From NCBI GenBank assembly GCA_024639905.1, contig JAHEGE010000007.1:62001-126000 (forward strand): a stretch of DNA of 64,000 nucleotides, given 5' to 3'. Positions 51,355 through 60,589 of the stretch are shown here, in pieces; position 1 is the first letter of the stretch; every line of letters starts with the position of its first letter. The position numbers and the translations under genes were made by a program. This DNA is from Gammaproteobacteria bacterium. Its GTDB lineage: Bacteria; Pseudomonadota; Gammaproteobacteria; Pseudomonadales; Pseudohongiellaceae. A model generated the notes under the pieces. The model did not search any database, was not told where the DNA came from, and saw only the letters and a list, made by a program, of their open reading frames with translations.

Positions 51355-52185
51355 TCAAACCCGCCCCAATGCAAAACCCTTCGCAATATGGTGCCGGACA
51401 AAATAGATAACGAGCGCGCCGGGGATAATAGTGAGTATCCCCGCTGCGGCCAACACACCCCAATCGAGTCCCGATGCTGACACCGTACGCGTCATCGCCG
51501 CAGCGATTGGCTTGGCCTCAGTGACGGTAAGCGTGCGTGCGATGAGCAGTTCCACCCAGCTGAACATGAAACAGAAGAACGCCGCCACACCGATACCCGA
51601 GGCGATGAGTGGCGTGAAAATCTTGGTAAAGAAGCGCGGAAAGGAGTAACCGTCTATGTAGGCGGTTTCGTCTATTTCACGCGGCACACCCGACATAAAG
51701 CCTTCGAGTATCCACACAGCGAGGGGCACATTAAACAAACAATGTGCCAACGCAACGGCGATATGCGTGTCAATCAATCCAAACGCCGAATACAGTTGGA
51801 AAAACGGCAGCACAAATACTGCAGGCGGCGACATACGATTAGTTAGCAGCCAAAAGAACAGGTGCTTATCACCCAGGAATTTGTAGCGAGAAAACGCATA
51901 GGCAGCGGGCAACGCCACCGCCAACGCGATCACTGTATTCATCACCACGTAGATCATCGAGTTGATATACCCGCTATACCACGTGGGGTCAGTAAATATT
52001 GTCGCGTAATTATCGAGCGTAAAATTCTCCGGCCACAGCGAAAACGTAGAGAGAATTTCCTGATTCGTCTTAAAACTCATGTTGAGCAGCCAATAAATAG
52101 GCAGTAACAAAAACAGAATATAGAGGCTCACCGCGGCAATCTTGCCCCAGCTGCGCTGGGTTGTCTGCGAGTTCTCGATCGCCAT
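51355..52185 (-). CDS. glpQ: Glycerol ABC transporter permease
   Basis: 276 aa with six helices (AVSLYILFLLLPIYWLLNMSF at the start). The EAA loop EIDETAYIDGYSFPRFFTKIFTPL contacts the ATPases. Its C-terminus RHHIAKGFALGRV is complete, so whatever separated it from glpU did not cut the gene. It follows glpP by 1 bp. Confidence 0.93.
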   Translation of the reverse strand: MAIENSQTTQRSWGKIAAVSLYILFLLLPIYWLLNMSFKTNQEILSTFSLWPENFTLDNYATIFTDPTWYSGYINSMIYVVMNTVIALAVALPAAYAFSRYKFLGDKHLFFWLLTNRMSPPAVFVLPFFQLYSAFGLIDTHIAVALAHCLFNVPLAVWILEGFMSGVPREIDETAYIDGYSFPRFFTKIFTPLIASGIGVAAFFCFMFSWVELLIARTLTVTEAKPIAAAMTRTVSASGLDWGVLAAAGILTIIPGALVIYFVRHHIAKGFALGRV

Positions 52186-52186
52186 A

Positions 52187-53071
52187 CTATTGACCTCCCT
52201 TCGACGCAGCCGCGTCGTTGTCCAGGCTAGTCATAATCGTATAGAACACCCAGCTTAACAGCAGAATAATGAGGAAGTAGATCAGCGACATGGCCGCCGC
52301 AGGGCCGAGATCAAACTGGCCTACGGCCATCTGCACCAGGTCAATAGAAAGGAATGTAGTCGAGTTGCCTGGGCCACCGCCGGTGACGACGAAAGGCTCG
52401 GTATAAATCATGAACGAATCCATAAACCTCAGCAAAACGGCAATCAGAAGCACGCGTTTAATCTTCGGCAATTGGATAAACCGAAACACGGCCCAGCGCG
52501 AGGCGCCATCGATACGAGCTGCTTGATAATAGACCTCGGGAATAGACACGAGCCCCGAGTAGCACAGCAAAACGACTAGGCTCGTCCAATGCCAGACATC
52601 CATCACTATGAGGGTTAGCCAAGCATCGAGGGTATCCTGCGTGTAGTTATAATCTATACCAAGACTCGCAAGCCCGTGGCCGAGCAGGCCTATGTCTACA
52701 CGTCCAAACACCTGCCAGATGGTGCCGACGACGTTCCACGGAATCAGCAATGGCAATGCCATGAGAACCAAACAGAAAGACACGGCCATACCGCGTCTCG
52801 GCATGGCGAGCGCGATCGCTATGCCAAGCGGGATTTCAATGGCAAGGATTAACGCGGAGAACAGTAGCGTTCGTTGCAAGGCATTATGAAAGCGCTCGGA
52901 GGCGAGAATTTCTTGAAACCATTCAGTGCCTACCCAAAAAAATTCGTTACCGCCGAATGTGTCTTGTACGGAATAGTTTACAACCGTCATCAGCGGAATG
53001 ATCGCGCTTAGTGCCACGATCAATAGCATCGGCAATACCATCAGCCACGCACGATTGTTCTGTACCTTCAT
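52187..53071 (-). CDS. glpP: Glycerol ABC transporter permease
   Basis: 294 aa with six helices, beginning AWLMVLPMLLIVALSAIIPLMTVVNYSV. EAA-type loop VYYQAARIDGASRWAVFRFIQLP. The first of two inner-membrane permeases; its start overlaps the glpT stop by 4 bp (ATGA). Confidence 0.93.
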   Translation of the reverse strand: MKVQNNRAWLMVLPMLLIVALSAIIPLMTVVNYSVQDTFGGNEFFWVGTEWFQEILASERFHNALQRTLLFSALILAIEIPLGIAIALAMPRRGMAVSFCLVLMALPLLIPWNVVGTIWQVFGRVDIGLLGHGLASLGIDYNYTQDTLDAWLTLIVMDVWHWTSLVVLLCYSGLVSIPEVYYQAARIDGASRWAVFRFIQLPKIKRVLLIAVLLRFMDSFMIYTEPFVVTGGGPGNSTTFLSIDLVQMAVGQFDLGPAAAMSLIYFLIILLLSWVFYTIMTSLDNDAAASKGGQ

Positions 53072-54219
53072 GCGTAAGCCTCCACTCGCACCGCACTCGT
53101 CTGCTCAGTGTCATCAGTTCCCTCTACTAATAGGGAGTCGGCATAGAGCAGCGTCATCGCAGGATCGAAATGCAGAGTGGGCTGCTCGGGTATCTCTGCG
53201 CCTTCTGGAAGCAGCGCGCAAAGCGGTTGCGAGCCCAGCTGCAAGCGCAAGAGCAAATGGCGTCCGAGGTCTTCCACAGCGATCAGACGCACTGCCGGGC
53301 CGGTCTTAGGCTCGCCGCTTACGGTGACAGCCTCGGGCCGAATACCTATTTCAAGCCGCACACTAGTCGACTCGTGCAGCCCACGCCCGCGCGCGACGCT
53401 GCAAGTCGCTGCGTCTAAAGGAATTTTAACGCCGTCGACAAAAGCCTGCTCGCCGTCGAATTCGCAACGCAGCACATTCATGCCAGGCGATCCAATGAAC
53501 GTACCAACGAAGGTATGCCGAGGTCGATCGAACAACGCCTTGGGCGTGCCAACTTGCAAGATGACACCGGCATCCATCACCACCACCTTATCGGCAAAGG
53601 TGAGTGCCTCGGTCTGATCGTGTGTCACATAGATCATCGTGTGACCAAAGCGCTCATGAATCTTTTTTAGCTCGGTTCGCAGCTGCCATTTCAGGTGCGG
53701 ATCGATGACAGTCAGCGGCTCGTCGAACAGTATGGCACGCACATCGGTGCGCACGAGTCCGCGGCCTAGGGAAATCTTCTGCTTGTCGTCGGCGCTCAAA
53801 CTACGCGCCCGTTCATGTGCACGCCCTTCTAGCCCAAGCATTACCAGAGTCTCTGCAACGCGCGCATCAATTATCGCTTTTTCGAGACCACGGTTGCGCA
53901 GCGGAAAAGCGAGGTTATCCGCGACGCTAAGCGTGTCGTAAACCACGGGAAACTGGAACACCTGAGCGATGTTGCGCTGCTCAGTTGGCAGGTCGGTCAC
54001 GTCGTCGCCATCGAACAGCACTCGCCCCTCACTTGGGCGCACGAGACCGGAAATAATATTCAACAGGGTTGTCTTGCCACAGCCAGAGGGGCCAAGCAGC
54101 GCATAGGCGCCGCCATCATCCCAGACTTGATCGAGCGGGTTCAAGGCATAGGGCACTGTCGCGCCTGAGCTGGCCGCAGGGTAGCGGTGCGCCAAGCCTT
54201 TGAGGTGGATGCTGGCCAT
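53068..54219 (-). CDS. glpT: Glycerol ABC transporter ATPase with degenerate signature
   Basis: 383 aa. Walker A GPSGCGKT (residues 43-50), Walker B ILFDEPLTVIDPHLK, switch histidine in YVTHDQTEA, and a C-terminal MalK-like regulatory OB domain. The LSGGQ signature is replaced by LSADDKQ (141-147), so this subunit may rely on its partner glpS for a complete signature; the same asymmetry is a feature I associate with the GlpS/GlpT pair. It directly follows glpS (adjacent, no gap). Confidence 0.92.
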   Translation of the reverse strand: MASIHLKGLAHRYPAASSGATVPYALNPLDQVWDDGGAYALLGPSGCGKTTLLNIISGLVRPSEGRVLFDGDDVTDLPTEQRNIAQVFQFPVVYDTLSVADNLAFPLRNRGLEKAIIDARVAETLVMLGLEGRAHERARSLSADDKQKISLGRGLVRTDVRAILFDEPLTVIDPHLKWQLRTELKKIHERFGHTMIYVTHDQTEALTFADKVVVMDAGVILQVGTPKALFDRPRHTFVGTFIGSPGMNVLRCEFDGEQAFVDGVKIPLDAATCSVARGRGLHESTSVRLEIGIRPEAVTVSGEPKTGPAVRLIAVEDLGRHLLLRLQLGSQPLCALLPEGAEIPEQPTLHFDPAMTLLYADSLLVEGTDDTEQTSAVRVEAYA

Positions 54220-55335
54220 TTAATTAACCCTCTCGCACTGCTTTCGGAGGCGCGCGCCTGATTCATCGAACAAAAAGCAGTCGGCGGGATCGATGGTAAG
54301 CTCAATTTCGGCACCACTAGCATGGGCATGCACACCGTCGAGTAGCGCCACCCACGGCTGACCTAAAAAATCCAAATGCACGAAGCTCTCAGAGCCGGTA
54401 ATTTCGGTAACATCGACGCGACCCGTGATCGAGAAGCAGGCTGGTGAGCACTGCGCCGAACTGTCGCGTACATGATGCCCTCTTACCCCGAGCGTCAACT
54501 CAACAGCATCGGATCCAGCGCTCTCGATCAGTGCTAAAAGCGGTGCAGCGGTCGATTCAGCAAGGGCCTGATCGGTCTCTTTGTAGCGAAGGCTATTGCC
54601 TATCCGCTGAAGCGCGACAGTGTTAAGCGGGGGATCGGAGAAAAGCTTCGCCGCCATTAGCGTATCAGGGTCGCGGTAAAGGCCCAGCGTAGGACCAAAC
54701 TGCTCTACCCTGCCTTCGTGCAGGCAAGCAGTGTTGCCACCGAGCACAAGAGCCTCGCTTGGCTCCGTGGTCGCATAAACGAGCACCGCGCCGAGTTCCG
54801 CAAACAAAGTCGGCAACTCCGCGCGCAGTTCTTCGCGTAGCTTATAGTCGAGATTAGCCAACGGTTCGTCGAGTAACACCAGAGAGGCACGCTTAACTAG
54901 CGCCCGCGCGAGCGCGACGCGCTGCTGCTGGCCGCCAGACAGGTTAGCGGGTTTGCGTTCTAAATAGGGTTCGAGCTTCAGCAGCGCGGCGGCCTGCATG
55001 ACCCGGGCATCGATCTCATCCTTTGCCAGCTTCGCCACGCGCAGGGGCGAGGCAATATTTTCGTATACGGTAAGGCTTGGGTAATTTATGAACTGCTGAT
55101 ACACCATCGCGAGCTCTCGCCGCTGCACAGCCACGCCGATTACCGACTCGCCGTCGAAACTGAGCGCTCCCGAATCGGGTCGATCCAAACCTGCCATCAC
55201 TCGCATCAACGAAGTTTTGCCGGATAGCGTAGGGCCCAGGAGGATATTTAACTCGCCGCGCTTCAGCTCGAGGCTTACATCCTCGAGATAGCGTTGCCCA
55301 TCGACAGCCAGGTTGATCTCGCTGAGCTTAAGCAT
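54220..55335 (-). CDS. glpS: Glycerol ABC transporter ATPase
   Basis: 371 aa. Walker A GPTLSGKT (34-41), intact signature LSGGQQQR (132-139), Walker [12 protein letters not shown], and a C-terminal regulatory domain. The H-loop region reads [11 protein letters not shown] in place of the usual THD, so the switch histidine appears to be missing; together with the altered signature of glpT this implies one active ATP site shared across the heterodimer. The ATG overlaps the last base of glpD. Confidence 0.92.
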   Translation of the reverse strand: MLKLSEINLAVDGQRYLEDVSLELKRGELNILLGPTLSGKTSLMRVMAGLDRPDSGALSFDGESVIGVAVQRRELAMVYQQFINYPSLTVYENIASPLRVAKLAKDEIDARVMQAAALLKLEPYLERKPANLSGGQQQRVALARALVKRASLVLLDEPLANLDYKLREELRAELPTLFAELGAVLVYATTEPSEALVLGGNTACLHEGRVEQFGPTLGLYRDPDTLMAAKLFSDPPLNTVALQRIGNSLRYKETDQALAESTAAPLLALIESAGSDAVELTLGVRGHHVRDSSAQCSPACFSITGRVDVTEITGSESFVHLDFLGQPWVALLDGVHAHASGAEIELTIDPADCFLFDESGARLRKQCERVN

Positions 55336-56864
55336 TAGTCATCAAGCTCCGCTTTCGCACGTCCTTCCGATTCACAACGGGTGCGGACATACGCCTCGAG
55401 CGTTGTGAGTGCACCGCTGTTCAGCGTATCGAACACATAACCGAGCTTCGTGCGGCGCCACAGAATATCGTCTGCACTGCGCGCCCATTCATGAGCAATC
55501 AAATAATCGACTTCGGCCGCGAACAGATCGCCGCCGAAGCAATCGCCGAGGGATTGCAGAGAGCTCTTGCCCGACAGTAATGCTCTTACGGCTGAGCCAT
55601 AGGTTTGCTGCCACCGCTCGCGCAGAGACACTGGGGCCCAAGGCGCCAGCTCTGCAAGCTCTCTGCGCAAGTCGCTTTCACTTGCGTAGTGGCCACCCGG
55701 CAGCTGCGCTTGCTTGGTCCAAGGCTCGCCGAGGTTCGAGAAAGTCGGCGCGAGCGCAGCCATCACGTCTTCGGCAAGGGTGCGATAGGTCGTGACCTTG
55801 CCGCCATAGACAGAGAGCAGCGGTGCTCGTCCGGCATGCGGCTCAAGGTGATAGTCGCGCGACACTTTAGTCGCCTCTTTCCCTTCTTCGTCAATGAGGG
55901 GCCGCACGCCAGAATAAGTTGAGATTACGTCACTGCGTGTGAGCTGTTTAGTGAAATAGCTGTTCGTCACCTCAATCAGATAGTCGATCTCAGCATCCGC
56001 TATTTTTACCGTTTCCAGCTCACCGTCGAACTCGGCTTCGGTAGTGCCGACGAGAGAATACACATCGAGATAAGGAATAACGAAAATAACGCGCCCATCG
56101 GTATGCTGCAGCATGAGAGCTTGTTTACCCTCGTGCAACTTGGGCACTAGGATATGGCTGCCCTTAACCAATCGAGTATCAAGCGGTGGTTTCTTACCAA
56201 ATAGCTTGGTGAGCAAGCGAGCGACCCAAGGCCCTGCGGCGTTCACTACCGCACGCGCCTGAACCTGCCGCTCGACACCGCTACGGGAATCTTTGAGGCC
56301 GACTCGCCAACCGGATTCGGTTTCGGCTAAGGCAGTGCATTCGGTATAGTTCAGTATCACCGCCCCTTTTTCGGCGGCCTGCTGAGCATTAATTACAACG
56401 AGTCGCGAGTCATCAACCTGCGCATCCCAGTACTCGAAGCCCTTGGTAATATTCGGTCTTAGAGGACTCTGTGAATCGAAGGTAATGCCACGCGAGCGCT
56501 GAAAAATCGAACTCTTGGCGAGAAAATCGTATAAGAGTAAGCCCGCACGAAGCATGATCGCGGGCCGCGAAGTTGGCAACTGTGGAATATTAAATGCTAG
56601 GGGCTTAATGATATGAGGTGCAGCGCGGGTCAACACATCGCGCTCGAGTAAGGCCTTGCGTACCAGGCTGAACTCATAAAACTCAAGATAGCGCAGACCA
56701 CCATGAATGAGCTTGGTGCTCCAGCTTGACGTGCCTGAGGCGAGGTCGCCCTTCTCTACCAGCATCACGCGGAGGCCACGACCGGCGGCATCTGCAGCGA
56801 TACCTGCGCCGTTTATCCCCCCTCCGATCACTAAAAGGTCTACTGAGTCTGAGGATTCGGTCAC
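55335..56864 (-). CDS. glpD: Aerobic glycerol-3-phosphate dehydrogenase
   Basis: 509 aa FAD enzyme oxidising glycerol-3-phosphate to dihydroxyacetone phosphate and reducing ubiquinone at the inner membrane. The FAD loop DLLVIGGGINGAGIAADAAGRG begins at residue 10; GDLASGTSSWSTKLIHGGLRYLE and the C-terminal DAO_C domain (AEVDYLIAHEWARSADDILWRRTKLGY) are typical. First gene of the glpDSTPQ operon, divergent from glpK over 161 bp. Confidence 0.97.
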   Translation of the reverse strand: MTESSDSVDLLVIGGGINGAGIAADAAGRGLRVMLVEKGDLASGTSSWSTKLIHGGLRYLEFYEFSLVRKALLERDVLTRAAPHIIKPLAFNIPQLPTSRPAIMLRAGLLLYDFLAKSSIFQRSRGITFDSQSPLRPNITKGFEYWDAQVDDSRLVVINAQQAAEKGAVILNYTECTALAETESGWRVGLKDSRSGVERQVQARAVVNAAGPWVARLLTKLFGKKPPLDTRLVKGSHILVPKLHEGKQALMLQHTDGRVIFVIPYLDVYSLVGTTEAEFDGELETVKIADAEIDYLIEVTNSYFTKQLTRSDVISTYSGVRPLIDEEGKEATKVSRDYHLEPHAGRAPLLSVYGGKVTTYRTLAEDVMAALAPTFSNLGEPWTKQAQLPGGHYASESDLRRELAELAPWAPVSLRERWQQTYGSAVRALLSGKSSLQSLGDCFGGDLFAAEVDYLIAHEWARSADDILWRRTKLGYVFDTLNSGALTTLEAYVRTRCESEGRAKAELDD

Positions 56865-56892
56865 GGCGGTTTCTTTCGAGTCTGTTTAGAGA

Positions 56893-56961
56893 GTCACCGA
56901 GTCTACCATGGTGACCACCGCTGCCAACACCTGCCTGAGCAGATCTGAGCAGATCTGAGCA
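56893..56961. promoter_or_regulatory. Candidate operators between glpD and glpK
   Basis: Two structures lie in the divergent gap. One is an inverted repeat GTCACC-N11-GGTGAC (56893-56915). The other is a tandem decamer TGAGCAGATC repeated 2.6 times (about 56936-56961), one helical turn apart. Either could bind a regulator such as a GlpR-type repressor. No regulator gene is in the window, so the assignment is inference. Confidence 0.35.
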
Positions 56962-57025
56962 TAGTCTCAATTGATACTCTTACTTGTCTACTTGTCGTGG
57001 CAGTTAAGTTGGGTAGAATCAACTG

Positions 57026-58522
57026 ATGAAACGTTATCTTCTCGCCATCGACCAAGGCACGACATCCAGCCGCGCGCTGCTCTTCAACTCTGACCTCGAG
57101 AAGGTCGGTGCAGGCCAGCATGAATTCACCCAGCACTTTCCAAATAATGGCTGGGTCGAGCATGACGCCGAGGAGATATGGGAGACGACACTGCGTAGCT
57201 GCCGCGAGGCAATCGATGCGGCGGGCGTGAGTCCTCAAGAAATAGCCGGAATCGGTATTACTAATCAGCGCGAAACTACTGTTGTCTGGGATAGGGCAAC
57301 GGGTGCTCCTATCGCCAATGCCATTGTCTGGCAGGATCGCCGCACTGCAGCCTTTTGTGACGAACTGCGAGCGGCGGGACACGAGGCGATGGTGCAGGAG
57401 GCGACGGGACTGCTCATCGATTCCTATTTTTCAGCGAGCAAATTGCGTTGGCTACTGGACAACGTGCCCGATGCGCGTCGACGTGCAGAGGCCGGCGAAC
57501 TCGCCTTTGGCACAATAGATTGCTATTTGCTTTGGCGACTGACCGATGGCAAGAGTCACGCCACCGACGCCACCAACGCCTCCCGCACTCAGCTCTTCAA
57601 CATCGCCACTCAAGAATGGGACAAACGCTTACTCGACCTGTTCGAGATTCCTGCGTCACTTTTGCCCGAGGTGAAAGACTGCGCTGCGCAATTTGGTGTA
57701 TCAACGGCGACTCATCTCGGCGCCGCACTGCCTATCGCCGGCATGATAGGCGACCAACAAGCGGCCGCGGTTGGTCAAGGCTGCTTCAGTGCAGGCATGG
57801 CGAAGAGCACCTATGGCACGGGCTGTTTTCTGCTTATTAATACCGGCACAGAGATCGTGCGCTCGGAACACAGGCTACTTAGCACGGTCGCATACCGACT
57901 CGCGGGCACAACGAGCTATGCAATCGAGGGCAGCATTTTTATGGCCGGCGCGACCATGCAGTGGATCCGCGACGGACTAAAACTGATCGACGACGCTGCC
58001 GACAGCGAACCCCTAGCTCGCGACTTAAGCGCAGCGACGAACGACGAACTCAGCGTCTACCTTGTCCCCGCCTTCACTGGCCTCGGCGCGCCCTATTGGG
58101 ACGCCGATGCACGCGGCGCGCTATTTGGCCTGACGCGGGACAGCGGCGTGAGAGAGGTGGTCACAGCCGGCTTAATGTCGGTGTGCTATCAGACGCGCGA
58201 CCTCGTCGAAGCGATTCGAGGCGATGGCGCGACGCTCGACAGCCTGCGAGTCGATGGCGGCATGGCCAACAATAATTGGGTGATGCAGCGACTCTCGGAT
58301 GTCCTTGGCTGTGAAGTACAACGACCCAGAATTACCGAGACCACCGCCCTCGGCGCAGCGTGTATGGCGGGCTTGCAACTCGGCCTTTTCGCCTCGGTAA
58401 ATGAGCTCGCAGCACGGTGGCAGTGCGAGTCTTCTTGGGTGCAAATGCTCGACGAAGACTGGCGCGAGCGCCACTATTCGGGCTGGCTGGATGCAGTCGC
58501 ACGCACGCGCTCTTCGCGATAG
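57026..58522 (+). CDS. glpK: Glycerol kinase
   Basis: 498 aa FGGY-family kinase making glycerol-3-phosphate in the cytosol. [12 protein letters not shown] is the phosphate-1 motif; [29 protein letters not shown], and [16 protein letters not shown] with THATD-type residues contact glycerol; [11 protein letters not shown] is near the C-terminal FGGY signature. It begins at an ATG without a clear ribosome site. Divergent from glpD, so import, kinase and dehydrogenase form one catabolic unit. Confidence 0.97.
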   Translation: MKRYLLAIDQGTTSSRALLFNSDLEKVGAGQHEFTQHFPNNGWVEHDAEEIWETTLRSCREAIDAAGVSPQEIAGIGITNQRETTVVWDRATGAPIANAIVWQDRRTAAFCDELRAAGHEAMVQEATGLLIDSYFSASKLRWLLDNVPDARRRAEAGELAFGTIDCYLLWRLTDGKSHATDATNASRTQLFNIATQEWDKRLLDLFEIPASLLPEVKDCAAQFGVSTATHLGAALPIAGMIGDQQAAAVGQGCFSAGMAKSTYGTGCFLLINTGTEIVRSEHRLLSTVAYRLAGTTSYAIEGSIFMAGATMQWIRDGLKLIDDAADSEPLARDLSAATNDELSVYLVPAFTGLGAPYWDADARGALFGLTRDSGVREVVTAGLMSVCYQTRDLVEAIRGDGATLDSLRVDGGMANNNWVMQRLSDVLGCEVQRPRITETTALGAACMAGLQLGLFASVNELAARWQCESSWVQMLDEDWRERHYSGWLDAVARTRSSR

Positions 58523-58570
58523 ACTCTCCCGCCTAACTCTTAATCAGGCCGCGGCCAGCAGGACATCACT

Positions 58571-59173
58571 ATGCAGCTCCATCTCATTCGCCACGGCCAA
58601 ACTAACTGGAATGAAGAGCGCCGCATTCAAGGTCAGAGCGATTCGTTTCTTACCGAACTTGGCATAAGCCAAGCCCAGGCGCTCGGCGCGCGCCTGAGTT
58701 CAACACGCTACGATGCGCATTACTGCAGCAGCAGCCTACGCACGCGCCAGACCGCAGAGCAGGCATTTCCGGAGGCCGCTTCGGTCCACTACCGTGATGA
58801 TCTGCGCGAAATTTTCCTAGGCCCCTGGGAAGGCAACCTGTACGCTGAAATGGCCGATCGCGAGCCGCTAAACTACAAGCACTTTTGGAAAGAACCGCAT
58901 TTATTCGCTGTTGCAGGTGCTGAGAGCTTTCATGATCTGCAGCGTCGCGCCGTCGCGGCGATAGACGAGATTTATGCTGCGCATAAGGGCCAAAGTGTAG
59001 CGCTGGTGAGTCATGGCGCGCTGATTAAAGCCTATCTCTGCGCCGTCGAGGGTCGCCCTCTGGCCCAATTTTGGGCGCCGCCGACGATGCACAATTGCTG
59101 CCATAGCATCGTGAATTTCGCCGCGGATGGCACACCCACAATCATTCAATATGCTGACGAACCCCTAAACTAG
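58571..59173 (+). CDS. Histidine phosphatase family protein (phosphoglycerate mutase-like)
   Basis: 200 aa. HLIRHGQTNWNEERRIQGQSD gives the phosphorylated histidine (H8) and neighbouring arginine; SSLRTRQTAE and a later LVSHGALIKAY give the second arginine and histidine. Resembles CobC/GpmB-type phosphatases; the true substrate cannot be fixed by sequence. It follows glpK by 48 bp and may be co-transcribed with it. Confidence 0.88.
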   Translation: MQLHLIRHGQTNWNEERRIQGQSDSFLTELGISQAQALGARLSSTRYDAHYCSSSLRTRQTAEQAFPEAASVHYRDDLREIFLGPWEGNLYAEMADREPLNYKHFWKEPHLFAVAGAESFHDLQRRAVAAIDEIYAAHKGQSVALVSHGALIKAYLCAVEGRPLAQFWAPPTMHNCCHSIVNFAADGTPTIIQYADEPLN

Positions 59174-59196
59174 GGCATGCACAAAAAGGAAAGACT

Positions 59197-60018
59197 ATGA
59201 GTCCTATCGCACAGCCCAATCTACCGAGCCGGCTTGATCTGCCCCTGCGCCTGGGCGCCCTTCTGGTCATGCTTTTAGGCGTGGGGCTAGCCTTGCTCAC
59301 GCTTTCTTCAGCCGCCGGCATCTGGCTCGGCGCCTGGGATTGGCGCATGGCGCTCGGTTTACTCAGGACGGCAAACAACGTTGGCGCCTGGCTGTTTTGG
59401 GTGTGTGTTGTAGCCGGCGCGATAATCGCTGCGCTGAGCATGCTTATGAACCATACCGCGCGTAGGCGCTTAGTAGGCTACGTTACGGCGGGCATTGTTG
59501 CAGCGGGTGCGGGCTACTACATCCCCGAGAGTTTCCGCCCGCCCGAGGGCGTAAACTACCCGATGATTCATGACATCACGACGAACACCGTGAATCCGCC
59601 CGCATTCGTCGATGTGTTGCCACTGCGCGGCGATGAGTCTAATAGCGTCGTCTATGGCGGCGCCGAGAACGTCACGGCTGAAGAGCTCGCCGCGCTGACC
59701 CGAGAGGCCTACCCTGATCTTGTTGAGCGAGTCTACGATGAGAGGCATGCGGATGTGTATCGACGCGCACTGAATGCGGTGAACGAATTAGGCTGGGAAG
59801 TTGTGTCGGCAAACTTCGACAACCGCCGCATTGAGGCGACCGACACTACCCTCTGGTTCCGCTTTAAGGACGACATAGTGATCACGTTTGGCACGCAGAG
59901 TAACAGGGTTGTAGTCAATGCCCGCTCCACCTCTCGCGTCGGTGTAGGCGATGTCGGTGCGAATGCCATTCGACTGCGTAAATTTTTCGCGCTGCTAGAC
60001 TCACCTCAGACTCTCTAG
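59197..60018 (+). CDS. Membrane-anchored DUF1499 protein
   Basis: 273 aa. Three N-terminal helices (LGALLVMLLGVGLALLTLSS; LLRTANNVGAWLFWVCVVAG; LVGYVTAGIVAAGAGYY), then the DUF1499 domain from about residue 110: NYPMIHDITTNTVNPPAFVDVLPLRGD, LGWEVVSANFDNRRIEATDTTLWFRFKDD and a final NAIRLRKFFALL. Function unknown. AAGGAAAG ribosome site, 23 bp after the phosphatase. Confidence 0.87.
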   Translation: MSPIAQPNLPSRLDLPLRLGALLVMLLGVGLALLTLSSAAGIWLGAWDWRMALGLLRTANNVGAWLFWVCVVAGAIIAALSMLMNHTARRRLVGYVTAGIVAAGAGYYIPESFRPPEGVNYPMIHDITTNTVNPPAFVDVLPLRGDESNSVVYGGAENVTAEELAALTREAYPDLVERVYDERHADVYRRALNAVNELGWEVVSANFDNRRIEATDTTLWFRFKDDIVITFGTQSNRVVVNARSTSRVGVGDVGANAIRLRKFFALLDSPQTL

Positions 60019-60033
60019 GAGGGTTAGCCGCGC

Positions 60034-60501
60034 ATGACACGCGAATCACATAATCGGCATTTCGCCTCCTTCCTAGCGATCGCCGCCTTCGTGCTTGTTC
60101 TCTCACAGGCTATAGGCTACTGGGTTAACGCCACCATACCGCTGCACAGTAGCCTCGAGTTAAACCCGTTTCTCTTCTTCACCCATGTGCGTAATCATGG
60201 CGGCGTATTCGGTATGCTGCAGGGTCAAGGATGGATCTTTGGTGTGTTCAGCCTGGGTTTATTGTCTGCGGTCGGCCTGTATCTGCGCTTTGGCCCAGCG
60301 CTTCCGCGCTATGAATACCTCTGCTTCGGGCTGATCGTGGGGGGTGGCGCGAGCAACGTACTAGATCGCCTGCTCTACGGCAGCGTGATCGATTTCATCG
60401 ACATTCAAGGCATTCCTTACTGGCACTACGTCTTCAATACAGCCGACGTCATGATCCACCTCGGCATCTGGCCAATGCTAGCCCTCTCCCTCCGCCGCTA
60501 A
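60034..60501 (+). CDS. lspA: Signal peptidase II (divergent LspA)
   Basis: 155 aa with four helices. The aspartyl dyad motifs are conserved: GASNVLDRLLYGSVIDFID (catalytic D111, with N108 and R112) and FNTADVMIHLG (D138, N135). TYVRNxGAxFG appears as THVRNHGGVFG (50-60). The N-terminal helix lacks the usual LDQxxK pattern and reads LVLSQAIGYWV, so this is a divergent or second paralogue, not a standard LspA (normally next to ileS). AGGAGGG ribosome site. Ends at a REPIN-like repeat. Confidence 0.85.
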   Translation: MTRESHNRHFASFLAIAAFVLVLSQAIGYWVNATIPLHSSLELNPFLFFTHVRNHGGVFGMLQGQGWIFGVFSLGLLSAVGLYLRFGPALPRYEYLCFGLIVGGGASNVLDRLLYGSVIDFIDIQGIPYWHYVFNTADVMIHLGIWPMLALSLRR

Positions 60502-60582
60502 CCCGGGGTCAGGTCTTTCATCGATGCATTTTCCCCACGTTATACCTATGGAAAATGCATCGATGAAAGACCTGACCCCGGG
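60502..60582. repeat. REPIN-like inverted pair of the dispersed repeat
   Basis: Left arm 60502-60534 and right arm 60550-60582 are perfect reverse complements over 33 bases around a 15-base loop. It lies exactly between the stop codons of lspA (60501) and the convergent EamA gene (60590), so it can act as a bidirectional transcript-end hairpin. Confidence 0.92.
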
Positions 60583-60589
60583 TTTGATT

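Noticed and set aside
51012..51458. 148-aa minus-strand frame across the TonB gene end, repeats and glpQ end
   Set aside because: It is an arginine/serine-rich translation of the repeat and overlaps two well-supported genes.
57001..57026. Promoter for glpK with TTGTCG and TAGAAT giving a leaderless mRNA
   Set aside because: The hexamers have the right spacing (16 bp), but the -10 ends only 6 bp before the ATG; without RNA data this is too weak to annotate.
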